From Epichloe hybrida (Eukaryota; Ascomycota; Sordariomycetes; Hypocreales; Clavicipitaceae), in contig JAFEKR010000004.1 in NCBI GenBank assembly GCA_019022495.1, positions 868,001-932,000 on the forward strand: DNA of 64,000 bases, read 5' to 3'. The notes beneath the pieces are model-generated. The model saw only the letters and a list, made by a program, of their open reading frames with translations. It was not told the DNA's origin and did not search any database. Position numbers and translations under genes: made by a program. Every line of letters begins with the position of its first letter. Position 1 is the stretch's first letter. Shown piece after piece: positions 1-10,051 of the stretch.

Positions 1-1769
1 GGTACATGGTCGCGAGCGGCGTTTTCGAAATTACCTGAGCTTACTGTATTACATGTCTGCGAGTTGCTGCCAGACTGGAAGCCAGATTCTTTCCCTAACA
101 TAGTCGGGAAACGTAATTGACTTGGCCTGACGGAGTTCCCGAGCCGCCGAGCTACGCGCCCGCAGTAGTAGCATACCCCACCAGCGATTCCTGCGTTCAT
201 GGCCGTGTCACCCGTGCCACGCCTCACCTTAGGTACTGCTAGACACCGCAACGGATTAGACACAGGGCCAGGGCAGAGGGGGCAGAGGGGGCAGAGAGAA
301 TCTCCTTAAGCGTGTTTTACCTTGCTAATTAGATAAAAGTAAACTAGAGGTATATTTACTTGTAAATAGGGAGGCTTATAATAAATATACAAGTAATTTT
401 CCTGAAACAAATTACAACGAGTTTTGCTAATTAGACCTGTATGGAACAGTCTTTAACGCTGTGACTAAGGTGACTTGCCACACACTGACACGTAAAACAT
501 ACCCCTAGTCACGGCACATTACCCCCGCACACACAGCATTGTAATTTTCATCAATTCAATCAATTCAATCGCGGCCAGCTACTTCAATCGCGGCTGCGGC
601 CGACTTGCTTAAAAAGGCGTGTGCAGCCTTGCGATAATACGTGATATCCTTTTTCCATGGCGCCTCACATAAATTTGGTGCGAAGGCGTGGGATGTGTGG
701 GATGTGGCCGCATCACAATTGTGGATGGGTACGGATCATTTTGGATTTTCCGTAATGCAGCTCTCATTAGCAGAATTCAGGTTAGAGATCGATTTATTGT
801 GTGAATACAGTAATGAATAAGGTTCTTCGTCATATAGAAAGCCTATAGCTAGAGATTAGACCTTAACGCCCTAACCCCTAGCTAAAAGTGGTAGTCAAGT
901 CAATGTCTCATCTCCCAACGCCAATCGTAGTACTAAGTCAGAAGCAATGAAATGCCAGCAGCGAGACGGCCAAAGATGCATTACAACTATTATAACTTAG
1001 ACAGGCTGTCCACAGGCTTGCCACGTGCTCCTCTTTTCCTGGTCCGGAAGTAATTGCGGAGAGGGATCTTGACCATCACTCTGTTCACAGAACCCAGGCA
1101 TAAGCCGTGACAACACGTGACTAGCCAGTGGCTAGGCCGCTACGTTCTACTACCCTAGTACCTACCATGCTCTATAATGTGGTCGCGCTTATGACTCTAT
1201 GCTCCTAATAATGCAGCGGCGTTACTAATAAAAGTGATGATATCAAAGGAAATAGGTGAATCGTGGGATATAGGTTATCACGTGGTAGGTATAGCTTTAG
1301 TAAGCAAGAAAACACAGCACCAAATAGCAACGCTTGATAGTAATACATAAAGGAACTAAACATGCTTAGAAGTTAGAGGCCTAGCTATATAAGTCTAAGG
1401 AAAGGGTAATTATTACATGTAGGGATTAAGACCCCTTTTCTTACTATCAGAGGTCTTATTAATATGGATAACTTACTTAATCTGTCCAGGGCGATTATCC
1501 CGTAATTGGTGGACGCGAAGGGGGGAAGCTGTGCCCCACTCCCCTTACGAAAATGTTTCTCCGCAGGAGATAGTTGGGGTTTTTTTTTTCTTCATCCTTA
1601 TTAAGCTAATTGACTTTTGTTCATGAAAACATCATCTGAGTATTGACCCTACATTGTTTCACCGTCACATTTTTTTGCCGAGGAACTTGTCTACTTGCGC
1701 AAATTCAATATATCTTGACAAAGCCTTTTACGTACCAAACGATCCAAATATTGTGGCGAGATCGCAACC
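1..1769. other. Non-coding region upstream of the OMP decarboxylase gene
   Basis: I see no convincing gene here. The first 300 bases are of normal composition and hold a short direct repeat of a gggcagagg unit (about 270-297). From about 300 to 1480 the DNA becomes TA-rich with many short decayed stretches (for example 300-430 and 1160-1450), which looks like old, lightly RIP-mutated repeat sequence, but I recognise no element ends. The last 270 bases should contain the promoter and 5' leader of the downstream gene, including a pyrimidine run near 1578-1593. No tRNA or other RNA gene was recognised. Confidence 0.5.
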
Positions 1770-2873
1770 ATGGCGCCGCACCAAACCCTCAAGGCGACTT
1801 ACGCCTCGAGAGCTCAGAGTGCCACACACCCGCTCAACGCCTATCTATTCAAGCTTATGGACTTGAAGGCTTCCAACCTCTGTTTGAGTGCTGATGTCGC
1901 GACTGCCCGGGAACTTCTTTACTTTGCCGACAAGCTTGGCCCGTCTATTGTTGTTCTCAAGACACATTATGATATGGTCTCCGGCTGGGACTTCCACCCG
2001 CAAACTGGCACTGGCGCAAAGTTGGCGTCGTTAGCTCGTCGCCATGGATTCTTGATATTCGAAGATCGCAAGTTCGCTGACATTGGTAACACGGTGGAGT
2101 TGCAGTACATTGGCGGTTCTGCACGCATCATCGAGTGGGCACACATAGTCAATGTTAACATGGTTCCCGGAAAGGCGTCTGTCACTTCCCTGGCAAATGC
2201 TGCTACCCGGTGGTTCGAACGGTACCCGTATGAAGTGAAGACGTCAGTTTCCGTGGGCACACCGACTCCGGAAGAATTTGAAGAAAATGACGCGGGGTCC
2301 AGCGGCCGGGACGAAGCTAACGACAAGACATCTCGGCGGCCAGACGATGGTCGTAAGGGGAGCATCGTCTCCGTCACGACAGTAACACAGCAGCAATACG
2401 AACCCGTCAACTCTCCTCGACTGACCAAAAGCATGACTGGCGGGGATGAGGTTCTATTTGCTGGCATCGAGGAGGCACCTATGGCGCGAGGTCTACTCAT
2501 TCTGGCACAGATGTCCTCGGCGGGTAATTTTATGAATAAGGAGTATACACAAGCTTGCGTGGAGGCTGCCAGAGAACACAAAGATTTTGTCATGGGATTT
2601 GTATCACAAGAGACGCTGAATACGGAACCCGATGACAAATTTATTCACATGACGCCAGGCTGCCAGCTGCCACCCGAAGACGAGGATCAGAACGGCACGG
2701 TCCAGGGCGACGGAAAAGGCCAGCAGTATAATACACCACAAAAGATTATCGGCGTAGCTGGAGCGGACATCGTCATTGTCGGCCGTGGGATCCTTAAAGC
2801 AGGGGACCCCGAGGGCGAAACGGAGCGATATCGCTCTGCGGCTTGGAAGGGTTACACTGAGAGGGTTCGCTAG
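1770..2873 (+). CDS. pyrG/ura3: Orotidine-5'-phosphate decarboxylase
   Basis: Decarboxylates OMP to UMP, the last step of de novo pyrimidine synthesis, in the cytosol. The single-exon protein has 367 residues. The catalytic signature [11 protein letters not shown] is at residues 99-109 and contains the essential lysine; LKTHYD (63-68) is the substrate-binding strand; the phosphate-binding VGRGI stretch is near the C-terminus. A hydrophilic insert at about residues 168-208, rich in D, R, S and K, is typical of filamentous ascomycetes and makes the protein about 100 residues longer than the yeast enzyme. The start is chosen because ACCATGG fits a strong initiation context and the N-terminus aligns with the family. 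No intron is needed. The family call is very secure; symbols differ between species (pyrG, pyr4, ura3). Confidence 0.97.
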   Translation: MAPHQTLKATYASRAQSATHPLNAYLFKLMDLKASNLCLSADVATARELLYFADKLGPSIVVLKTHYDMVSGWDFHPQTGTGAKLASLARRHGFLIFEDRKFADIGNTVELQYIGGSARIIEWAHIVNVNMVPGKASVTSLANAATRWFERYPYEVKTSVSVGTPTPEEFEENDAGSSGRDEANDKTSRRPDDGRKGSIVSVTTVTQQQYEPVNSPRLTKSMTGGDEVLFAGIEEAPMARGLLILAQMSSAGNFMNKEYTQACVEAAREHKDFVMGFVSQETLNTEPDDKFIHMTPGCQLPPEDEDQNGTVQGDGKGQQYNTPQKIIGVAGADIVIVGRGILKAGDPEGETERYRSAAWKGYTERVR

Positions 2874-2876
2874 CAA

Positions 2877-4951
2877 CTTGAGCTAGGTGGCTGGCCATTG
2901 GTTCTGAAAATTTTGCTTGAAACTAACCTGGCATTTTGAAGGAAGAAGCATAAACATGGGGAAAATAGGAGGTACGCATCATTCTCTGTTTCGGCATCAT
3001 GCGTTACGCTTAGCTAATTATGGAATACAAGCATCCTTCCCCCCGATCCTTTTTGACAACAGCCAACTTCCTAATCTGCAATGGCATTAGGCTTTGAAGA
3101 ATATGGATCGCCGTCTGGCTGCATTCTTTCTTACCCTCTTGGATCTGGAGCACAAAAGCCACGTCGATTCTCAGCCGACGGAATGGAAGAACTAGGGCAC
3201 AGACTAACGTCAAAGTCTGCAATTCTGATGCTATCGCTTTCAATCTGCAGATGTGGACTCCCTTTCACACTGAATCGATACATCATGGCCTCTTGATACC
3301 CAGGGGTTTATACAAAGAAACGACGTCCGCAAATGTCCCGTTGGCACGGAGTACAATATGTGTCACTTGCTCGTGGTTACTTGGAGTATTCAAGGGTATC
3401 GCCAGATGGGGGGAGTAGTGGACCAAGGGGCATACACGGCATTTGATAATGTGTGTATTTGCCCACATTTACGACTTCGGACAAACCGTTGGGTCCTTAT
3501 TCCTTCAATATTTATGGTGCAATTTGACGTTGCAAAGCCAACGTAACCGCCCACTGACAGTTATTGGCCACGGCTAAAATCCTGTTTCTCAGCAGCCGCT
3601 GCTGATTTTGTTGACAAGGCCTTTGATAGCCCTCTTTCCGAATGGCACAACCGAACGCACCTCTTTTGTTCCTTGGACCGACTTGCTCCAATCTGAGCCT
3701 CTGAACAACAATATCAGGGATGCGGCCATCGTCTCGGCTGGCTCATCACAAAGGTATCGGGATGTGACATGAGACGCAGGGGAGCCTCAGCCACGGTGAA
3801 AAAAAAAGAACGCATCTTATGCGGAGTACGGGGCACAGAGTGGTTCGTAGTCGTACTCGACTCGGTACATTGAAAAGCCTTCTTGCATCAACCTGGATGT
3901 TAGTGTGTTTGGATCACGTCCCCAGATGTCCGATGAGATCTAATGTACGATTTGCTGTACCCTCGGCCGATAAAGAGGACTTCTTCCCATGCTCCCTGAC
4001 ATGAAAAAAAAAGTACCGCTCATCGAGAATGCCGGCATTTTCAGCCCGGTCAGATCCCAACTCCACTCTCTCCTTCATATCGAATCTATGCTCGCTGCAA
4101 TGAATCATCTTTTTTTACCAGTGCTAGCATCACCGATATCAAAAGCGGTGCTCGAATGATGGACTGCGTGAGATGTTTCTTTCGCACTTGGCTGAACGTG
4201 AAAGTGGCGACGAGGTGGCTTCAACGAGCCCTTTGGAACTCATTAACAAAGTTGACGGACGAGCTGGCTTGTTTAACCGGCTCGCATATCCACAAGGGTC
4301 CACGGGGAAGCAGGACGAGAAGAAATGTCAGGAGCGTCAGTGTGACGTGGTGCACGTGGTGCCAAGACACGGACAATCTGGCGGATCCCAGGAGACACTC
4401 ACTGGCGGGCCGATTCAGGAGGCAGCACGGACCGAGACGGACTGAGACGGACCGAGACGGACTGACAGACTGACAGACAGATAGACAGACCCGACATTAA
4501 TCCAAGCCATCCATCATCAGAAACCTTGCTTCTATCTTCGCAACCCACTTGCCTTGCCTGGCCCGAATTTGAATTTTCCCCTCGCCATCTATCTATTCCT
4601 TCTCATCCACTCATTTTGCTCCTTCCTTTGCTCCTTCCTCTTCACGGCAGATCCCATTTCTCTTCGCTTTTCCCTTGAACCGACACTCTTGTAATCATCT
4701 GAGCGTCGCCACCACCACCACCACCACCAGACAGACACACGCCCCTGGTGCCCCCTTTCGGGTCCTTTGGTCGCGCGCGCGCGAAAACTCCAGCTATTGC
4801 TGGTTCGAGCTTGAGAACGAGAATCGTGAAAAAATCGACCCCCAACACAACGCAGACAAGCAGGCTACCACGGGTTCGCATCTCGACAGTTACAAGTCGC
4901 AAACATTCGGATTCCCGTGCTCGTTTCCAAAACCAATCACATCTGTCAACA
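2877..4951. other. Long intergenic region with 5' leader of the PI synthase gene
   Basis: About 2.1 kb without a supportable gene. Open frames are short and none resembles a known protein. From about 4480 the top strand becomes pyrimidine-rich (many ct and tcc runs), as expected for the promoter and 5' UTR of the downstream gene. A (CAC)n run lies near 4709-4727. A degenerate repeat lies at 4429-4490. A non-coding RNA or a small unrecognised gene in 3000-4200 cannot be excluded. Confidence 0.45.
4429..4490. repeat. Degenerate short tandem repeat (acYgagacgg / actgacag units)
   Basis: The stretch reads as about four copies of a 10-base acYgagacgg unit, followed by 8-base actgacag-like units and gatagacag. 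It sits upstream of the phosphatidylinositol synthase gene and has no coding context. Confidence 0.7.
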
Positions 4952-6090
4952 ATGTCTAACCGCCAAACCCGACGAAAGTCTGCGAAGCTGCGCGAAGCCG
5001 CGGCAGTAACAATCGATGATGATCAGCAAGCCCCCTTGGTGAACGGCAATGGCTCTGCCAACCACGTGGCGGAAGCCTCGGGCTCGGAAGAAGGCGAGAA
5101 CATCTTTTTGTTCTGGCCCAATATCATCGGTGCGCAAAGACAAAACCCCCTCTCCCCTCACAAAAAAAGCTTTCCCAAAAAAACCCTCGATGTAAGTCCA
5201 ACTCCCGTCGTGGCAGCTAACCATCTCATCAGGGTACATTCGCATCATCCTCGCCATCGCCTCCTTATACTACATGCCCGTCCACCCTCGAACCTGCTCC
5301 GTCCTGTACAGCATCTCGTGCCTCCTCGATGCCATTGATGGCTACGCCGCCCGAGTTTTTGAACAGTCGACGCGTTTCGGCGCCGTTCTCGACATGGTGA
5401 CGGATCGCTGCACCACGTCGTGCCTCCTCGTCTTCCTGTCCTCTGCCTTCCCTCGATGGGCCATTCTTTTCCAGGGCTTGATTGCTCTCGATTTCGCCAG
5501 CCACTACATGCACATGTATGCTACGCTTGTGGTTGGCGGCTCCGACTCGAGCCACAAGAACATTGATAAAAGCCAGAACTGGCTGCTCAACCTGTACTAC
5601 ACCAACAAGGTACGTGACAACGGTCTTGCACCCCATCTATGCGCGACGTCGGGGACATGTTGCGAAATGCTCATCCATGTCTGTCGCCACACAGGGTGTT
5701 CTCTTTACTCTCTGCGCTCTCAATGAGCTCTTCTTCATCGGCCTGTACCTCCTCGCCTTCTCCTCGCCCTGGTTGTCCCCCCATCTGCTCAGGAGCGTCG
5801 AAGAATCCAGCGGCGGACACATCAACCCCGGCGCGCCAGTTAACACCTCGGTGCTTCGACAAATGTTCCCCGATCCATTCAGCGCCGCCGCCCTTGAAAT
5901 CGCCCGCACCAACAAGATGGACTCGCTGGGTCCCTGGCTCATCGCCGGCATCAGCTTGCCCTTCATGCTAATCAAGCAAATCATCAACGGAGTGCAGCTT
6001 TACAATGCCAGCAATTGGCTCGCCGAAGTGGATATCAAGATGCGAAAGGAGAAGGGTCTTCCGCGCAAGGCCAAGACCAAGCGAGTCTAG
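4952..6090 (+). CDS. PIS1: CDP-diacylglycerol-inositol 3-phosphatidyltransferase (PI synthase)
   Basis: Joins CDP-diacylglycerol and myo-inositol to make phosphatidylinositol in the ER membrane. Three exons are predicted: 4952-5129, 5233-5609 and 5695-6090. The introns (5130-5232, 5610-5694) have GT/AG ends, and the phases close to give 316 residues. The CDP-alcohol phosphotransferase signature D-G-x2-A-R-x8-G-x3-D-x3-D is complete: D95, G96, A99, R100, G109, D113 and D117. Several hydrophobic segments follow (around residues 120-160 and in exon 3), and the C-terminus is lysine/arginine-rich. The N-terminal 45 residues are a hydrophilic extension, so the protein is longer than the yeast enzyme (about 220 residues). 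The start ATG follows CAACA and is the first in frame after an upstream leader with no good alternative. Confidence 0.95.
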
Positions 6091-6908
6091 AGCCACATTC
6101 CCCCCCCTTCCCCCTTCTCCTCCAACGACCTGGCGCAGGCGTCGGACTTTCAAAACAAACCTACTTTGCATGAAACGCACAACACAGACCCTTGTGACTC
6201 TTTGTTTCGAGATAGGCAGCACTACAAATGCTATACCCTCTCATCAAAACAAAACACTTTGGTCAATTCGAACAAATGAAGGACGAAGAAGATTTAGTGG
6301 AAGTACTTTCTTCTCCGTTGTTGCTACCAACCCCGTTCGATTACGAGGTCAACAACAGCACTTGCGCTATTGTGGATGCACCCACCTGCATCCGCCAATA
6401 CTTGATTCTCCCAAAAAAAAAAAAAAAAAAAAAAAAAGCATGGAATCGGCGTCTTGGGGAAACGAAATACAAAGGCGGCTGGGGAGGGCCGGGGCGGCGA
6501 TGACATACGGAAATTACACTGCATGGGGGGAAACTCTTGCAGTTTCAATATATGAGGCACGATGCATGTATCGCCGCATCTTGCGTCGGAACAATCTACG
6601 TTTCCTGGGTGGGTGGGATGCAGTGCTGCATCATATTTATAATTTAATTAGAAAGGGGGGGGTGGGGGGGACAATCTCTCGCTTATGTACTGATAATTCC
6701 ATATTTTCTTTTTTCCGATTTGAGAACAAAGTTTCTTGGACTGGAGGACCCTGGGCCTGAACTGCGTGCTGATATTGGAGAGTGGGTAATTGAGGGGGTC
6801 TCAAGATGAATTGGGCGGGGGATGTAAATAAACATGTTTCATGACAACTCTGCGTTTCGTTTCTAAATCCAGCATGGGTCTACTACATGCTGCATGAAAG
6901 TCGCCTTG
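6091..6908. other. Convergent intergenic region (PIS1 and FET3 3' ends)
   Basis: Lies between two convergent genes, so it should hold both 3' UTRs and polyadenylation signals. It includes a 25-base A run (6413-6437) and a G-rich run near 6653-6670. Short open frames across the A run are artefacts of low complexity. I see no gene. Confidence 0.6.
6413..6437. repeat. Poly(A) homopolymer tract, 25 bases
   Basis: Uninterrupted A run on the top strand in the convergent intergenic region. It could be a slippage-prone microsatellite or the relic of an integrated A tail; nothing beside it looks like a retroposed gene. Confidence 0.85.
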
Positions 6909-8039
6909 CTAGGTCCTTTGTCTGAGAACGCCCGCCTCCGTCGCTGCCGCTGCGTTTCCGTCGTCGTGATCAGGATGGGCTTCTCGGACAGGCCCTTGCG
7001 TTGGCACGGCCACGGCGGCGGCGGCGGCGGCCTCTCCAAGGGGCTGCGACATGCCGTACCATGCTACGACGCAGATTCCAAGAATGCCCGTGAGGCAGCT
7101 GAATACCAGGGCGACGATACCACGGGTGGTGAATCTGGCCGGGCCGTTGTCGTCAGTCAAGGAGAGTGCAATGAAGAACAGAAGGGGGGGAGAAACGTAC
7201 CCGGCTGGGAGAGGGTCGGGCGGCGTATTTTGGCCCGACAGGTCAAGCAAGTCTTTGGTGTTGGCGGCTGCGTTGCCCTCGGTAGGCGTGTTCCCGGCCT
7301 TGCACGCGAGGAGGTGGTCGGCCGGGACGGCAAGGGACTCTTGCAGCTGCAGAGGCGCCTCGATAAAAGTGGCGATGAGTCCCGAGACGACGTGCCATTC
7401 GATGTGGCAGTGGAAGAGCCAGATGCCGGGGTTGTTGGCTTTGAATCGCAGAACCATGTTACCGTTGGGGTAGACGAGAAAGGTGTCGCGCCTCATGGGC
7501 ACCTTGGGAAACGTCTTTCCTGCGCCGCCGCCGCCGCCGTCTTCCCAGGTGCCTGCCGACTCGTTGGAGCGAAAGATGGCCTGGAAATTGTGGCCGTGCA
7601 GGTGGAATGGGTGGCGGCCTTGGTCGAGGTTGTTGACGACAATCTGGACAATGTCGTTTCTTCTCAGGACAAAGGGATGCGTGTACTGCCCGTACACGGC
7701 GGCGTCAGTGGCCTTGTCGCCCGAGCTGAGCGCGGTGTAGAGCGTGGGGACCTTGGGAGACTTGTAGGTGATGTTGTTGAAGAAGGCATAGTTGACTCCG
7801 TCGCCGAGGTTGTCCATGATGACATTGAGCGCCACGGTCTGGTCGGGCTCGGGCAAGAGTTCCATGCCGTCGTATGCTTCGAGAGTCATGTCATCAAAGG
7901 GAACCAGCTCGTCCACCAGGGCCGGCTCGGGATAGCTCTTGGACTTGTCGTAGCTGAGCCAGCCCGTCGAGTTGTAGTTCAGGTCGGCGGGAAGCGCGTC
8001 GAAGAGAGTCTATGCCCGGGATTGATACGTTAGCGTTGC

Positions 8040-8081
<42 letters not shown>

Positions 8082-9061
8082 GCCTTGGTTTCGTGGCTCT
8101 TCCTTCTTTCCCAACAAAACCGTGGCCGCCGTCCCCGTACCTTGTCCATGCTGGCCACAAAGGGAAAATTGGCACCTGTGTCGTTCTTGGTCGTCAGGAG
8201 AAAACTGACGCGCTGAGCGGCAGTCATGTAAACCATGTCGGCTTCCGCTTCCTTGGTATACACGCCGTCGACCTCGACGATGCGCATCTTGTGGCCCTCG
8301 AACCACAAGTATTGACCGGCAAAGGCACCAATGTTGATGACGCGGACGTGATACGTCTTTCCGGGCTGCACAGAGACGGTCATGTTCTGCGTGTCATTGA
8401 TGAGGCATGCGTTGGGGACAGGCTCGGCGCCAGTAGGGTTGGTCTTGCTCAAAAATCGAGGAATGAGGGTCTGTATCTCGTCATGATACCAGTCGGAAAG
8501 AGTGAGGACGATTTCCTCGTCCACCTCTTTTTTGTACGGGAACCCGGGATCATGAACAACGAGAGGCCCGCGAAGGCCGTCGGGATATTGGCCGTCATTG
8601 TGGGAGTGATACCAATACGTCCCGGGTTGGTTCACCTTGGCAGATCCTTTTGTCAGTGGTACATGATACGAGTGCAGTCCCAGCCTTGAGTTTCTGCAAA
8701 GTCGACGAGGCTTACTTACGGTGAAGTTGTAAGTGATGGAGCTGCCGGGGGGGACGGCACATTGAGTGACGCCCGATGGGCCGTCCATATGGTTCGTTCC
8801 ATTCTGGAACAGGCCGTGAAAGTGCAGCGAGGTCGACTGATTGCCGAGCTGGTTATTCAAGTTGATGACTATGCGGTCGCCGAGATTGCACTCAAGGGTG
8901 GGAATCGGCCATTTGCCGTTGATGCCAATGACGGGCCGCTCGAAGGCGGCGTCCGGATTGGCTCTGACCCAAGTGACGTTGAAATCGTGGTTGATGGTGG
9001 CAGCCGCTGCCAAGCGTATAGACGCAGCCAAGACGGCTGTCAAACGCGCAAGACGCGCCAT
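6909..9061 (-). CDS. FET3: FET3-type plasma-membrane multicopper ferroxidase
   Basis: Oxidises Fe(II) to Fe(III) for transport by the Ftr1 permease. Four exons on the minus strand are predicted: 9061-8720, 8635-8141, 8009-7201 and 7134-6909, giving 623 residues. A hydrophobic signal peptide covers residues 1-21. Copper ligands are visible: HFHG (80-83), WYHSH (122-126), HPFHLHGH (412-419) and HCHIEWH (479-485). Many N-x-S/T sites are present. A transmembrane helix at about 553-575 is followed by a short, alanine-rich cytosolic tail, which marks a type I membrane ferroxidase rather than a secreted laccase. Intron 2 (8010-8140) carries a 38-base homopolymer. Introns 1 (84 nt) and 3 (66 nt) are multiples of three and stop-free. 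The divergent FTR1 neighbour strongly supports the ferroxidase role. Confidence 0.95.
7135..7200 (-). other. 66-nt intron of FET3, multiple of three and stop-free
   Basis: On the minus strand the donor is gtacgt, the branch-like element ctgac lies near the 3' end, and the acceptor is ccag. Because its length is 66 and it has no stop, retention would add 22 residues just before the membrane helix. Confidence 0.8.
8042..8079. repeat. 38-base poly(T) tract inside FET3 intron 2
   Basis: An uninterrupted T run on the top strand, so poly(A) in the FET3 transcript. It lies within the 131-nt intron 8010-8140, between the donor and the ctaac branch-like site, and so leaves the coding frame intact. 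Confidence 0.9.
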
Positions 9062-9332
9062 CTTGGGTCCGGGGAACTTGGCTGAGAGATCCAGACGTCT
9101 TTTGAGTCGGTTTCAACAGCGCAGGATGATCAACAATGAGCAAGAAAAGAAAGAAAAAAACGTGCTCAAACGGAGTATGTTGCTTGCCAACCGGGGATCA
9201 ATCGGGGAGAGAAAAGCGCTCGTCACACCTTGCGGCTCCTCAGGACAACGACAACGACCCCTGCACGTCTCCAGTGAGTGGCCTGATTGTCTGATTGATA
9301 AAAACTCGATGAATTGGCGCCGACCCATCTGC

Positions 9333-9341
9333 ATCTGATAA
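9333..9341 (+). promoter_or_regulatory. ATCTGATAA, predicted iron-responsive GATA repressor site
   Basis: Exact match to ATCWGATAA, 272 bases upstream of the FET3 start codon. The extended consensus, rather than a bare GATA core, is what distinguishes SreA-type iron repressor sites from nitrogen or light GATA sites. Confidence 0.7.
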
Positions 9342-9885
9342 GCGAATTTATGGGTCGTGTGCTACATATGTACATGTATGTATTGTGGGTCAGGTTTCAG
9401 CCTCGAGAATCATCACCTCGTCGCGGTGCCCAACAAACAAGTCAGTGTCAGTCACACACCGAGGATGCAAAATACAAAGGGCACCGTTTCTCCTGAATAG
9501 GGCCAGCTGCAGGACGCGACCACGCGAATCGGACGACTTGAAAAACCCGCCCCCAGGGATCGCCCCCCCCAGGGATCGGCGCGAAATCTGGTACATAGAG
9601 CGCAGCTCGCCATGCGACAGAATCCTGCTGCTACACGTACATGTGGACTTGTCGCATCCTTGGACCCACCTCGTAATCAGATGCTGGCAGCAAACACAAG
9701 CCAGTGTGCTGTACCAGTACGGATTAGATTAGTAGTAATACAATGTAATGCGCCATTTCTTTGCATGACTAAAACGCGCATCCGTTGAAAATTCGATGCA
9801 CACATGTATGTATGTATGCAAATGTGCATCCGCCGTTAGTCCTAATCCGTCAGAGCGACCCACCCGTCATTCGACTCGGCTGTTG

Positions 9886-9894
9886 TTATCTGAT
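9886..9894 (-). promoter_or_regulatory. ATCAGATAA, predicted iron-responsive GATA repressor site
   Basis: Reads TTATCTGAT on the top strand, an exact ATCWGATAA match on the bottom strand, 158 bases upstream of the FTR1 start codon. A second GATA core (AGATAA on the bottom strand, 9906-9911) lies 11 bases further on; paired GATA sites are common at such promoters. Confidence 0.7.
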
Positions 9895-10051
9895 CCGATC
9901 CTCCGTTATCTCATCCCAGCCTACCATCGGTGGCTAACATGTACTAATCCGTAGTCTCGGCGCACTCTGCCAGCAACAAAGTCTCGTCTTCTGTTCCTTT
10001 CCCCCGCAGAGACAAGAGTGAGTTCTCCCTCTGTGCCAGAATCGCTTCAAC

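Larger units (their letters stand above)
9062..10051. promoter_or_regulatory. Shared divergent FET3/FTR1 promoter
   Basis: The 990 bases between the two start codons must drive both genes. The region holds two perfect ATCWGATAA sites (9333-9341 on the top strand, 9886-9894 on the bottom strand) and weaker HGATAR sites at 9296-9301 and 9906-9911. In fungi, ATCWGATAA is the preferred site of iron-sensing GATA repressors (SreA, SRE, Urbs1 and Fep1 family), which shut off iron uptake when iron is plentiful. A direct repeat of ccccagggatcg lies at about 9550-9578. Regulation by iron is inferred from these sites and from what is known of the family. Confidence 0.75.

Noticed and set aside
868..879. 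ccctaacccct resembling telomere repeat
   Set aside because: Only one to two units, with no array and no neighbouring subtelomeric feature.
3081..3296. 71-codon plus-strand open frame downstream of the OMP decarboxylase
   Set aside because: No homology visible, weak start context and no supporting splice sites.
6894..8033. 379-codon plus-strand open frame opposite FET3
   Set aside because: Antisense shadow of GC-rich FET3 exons, rich in G, V and R; the minus strand has unmistakable copper-oxidase motifs.
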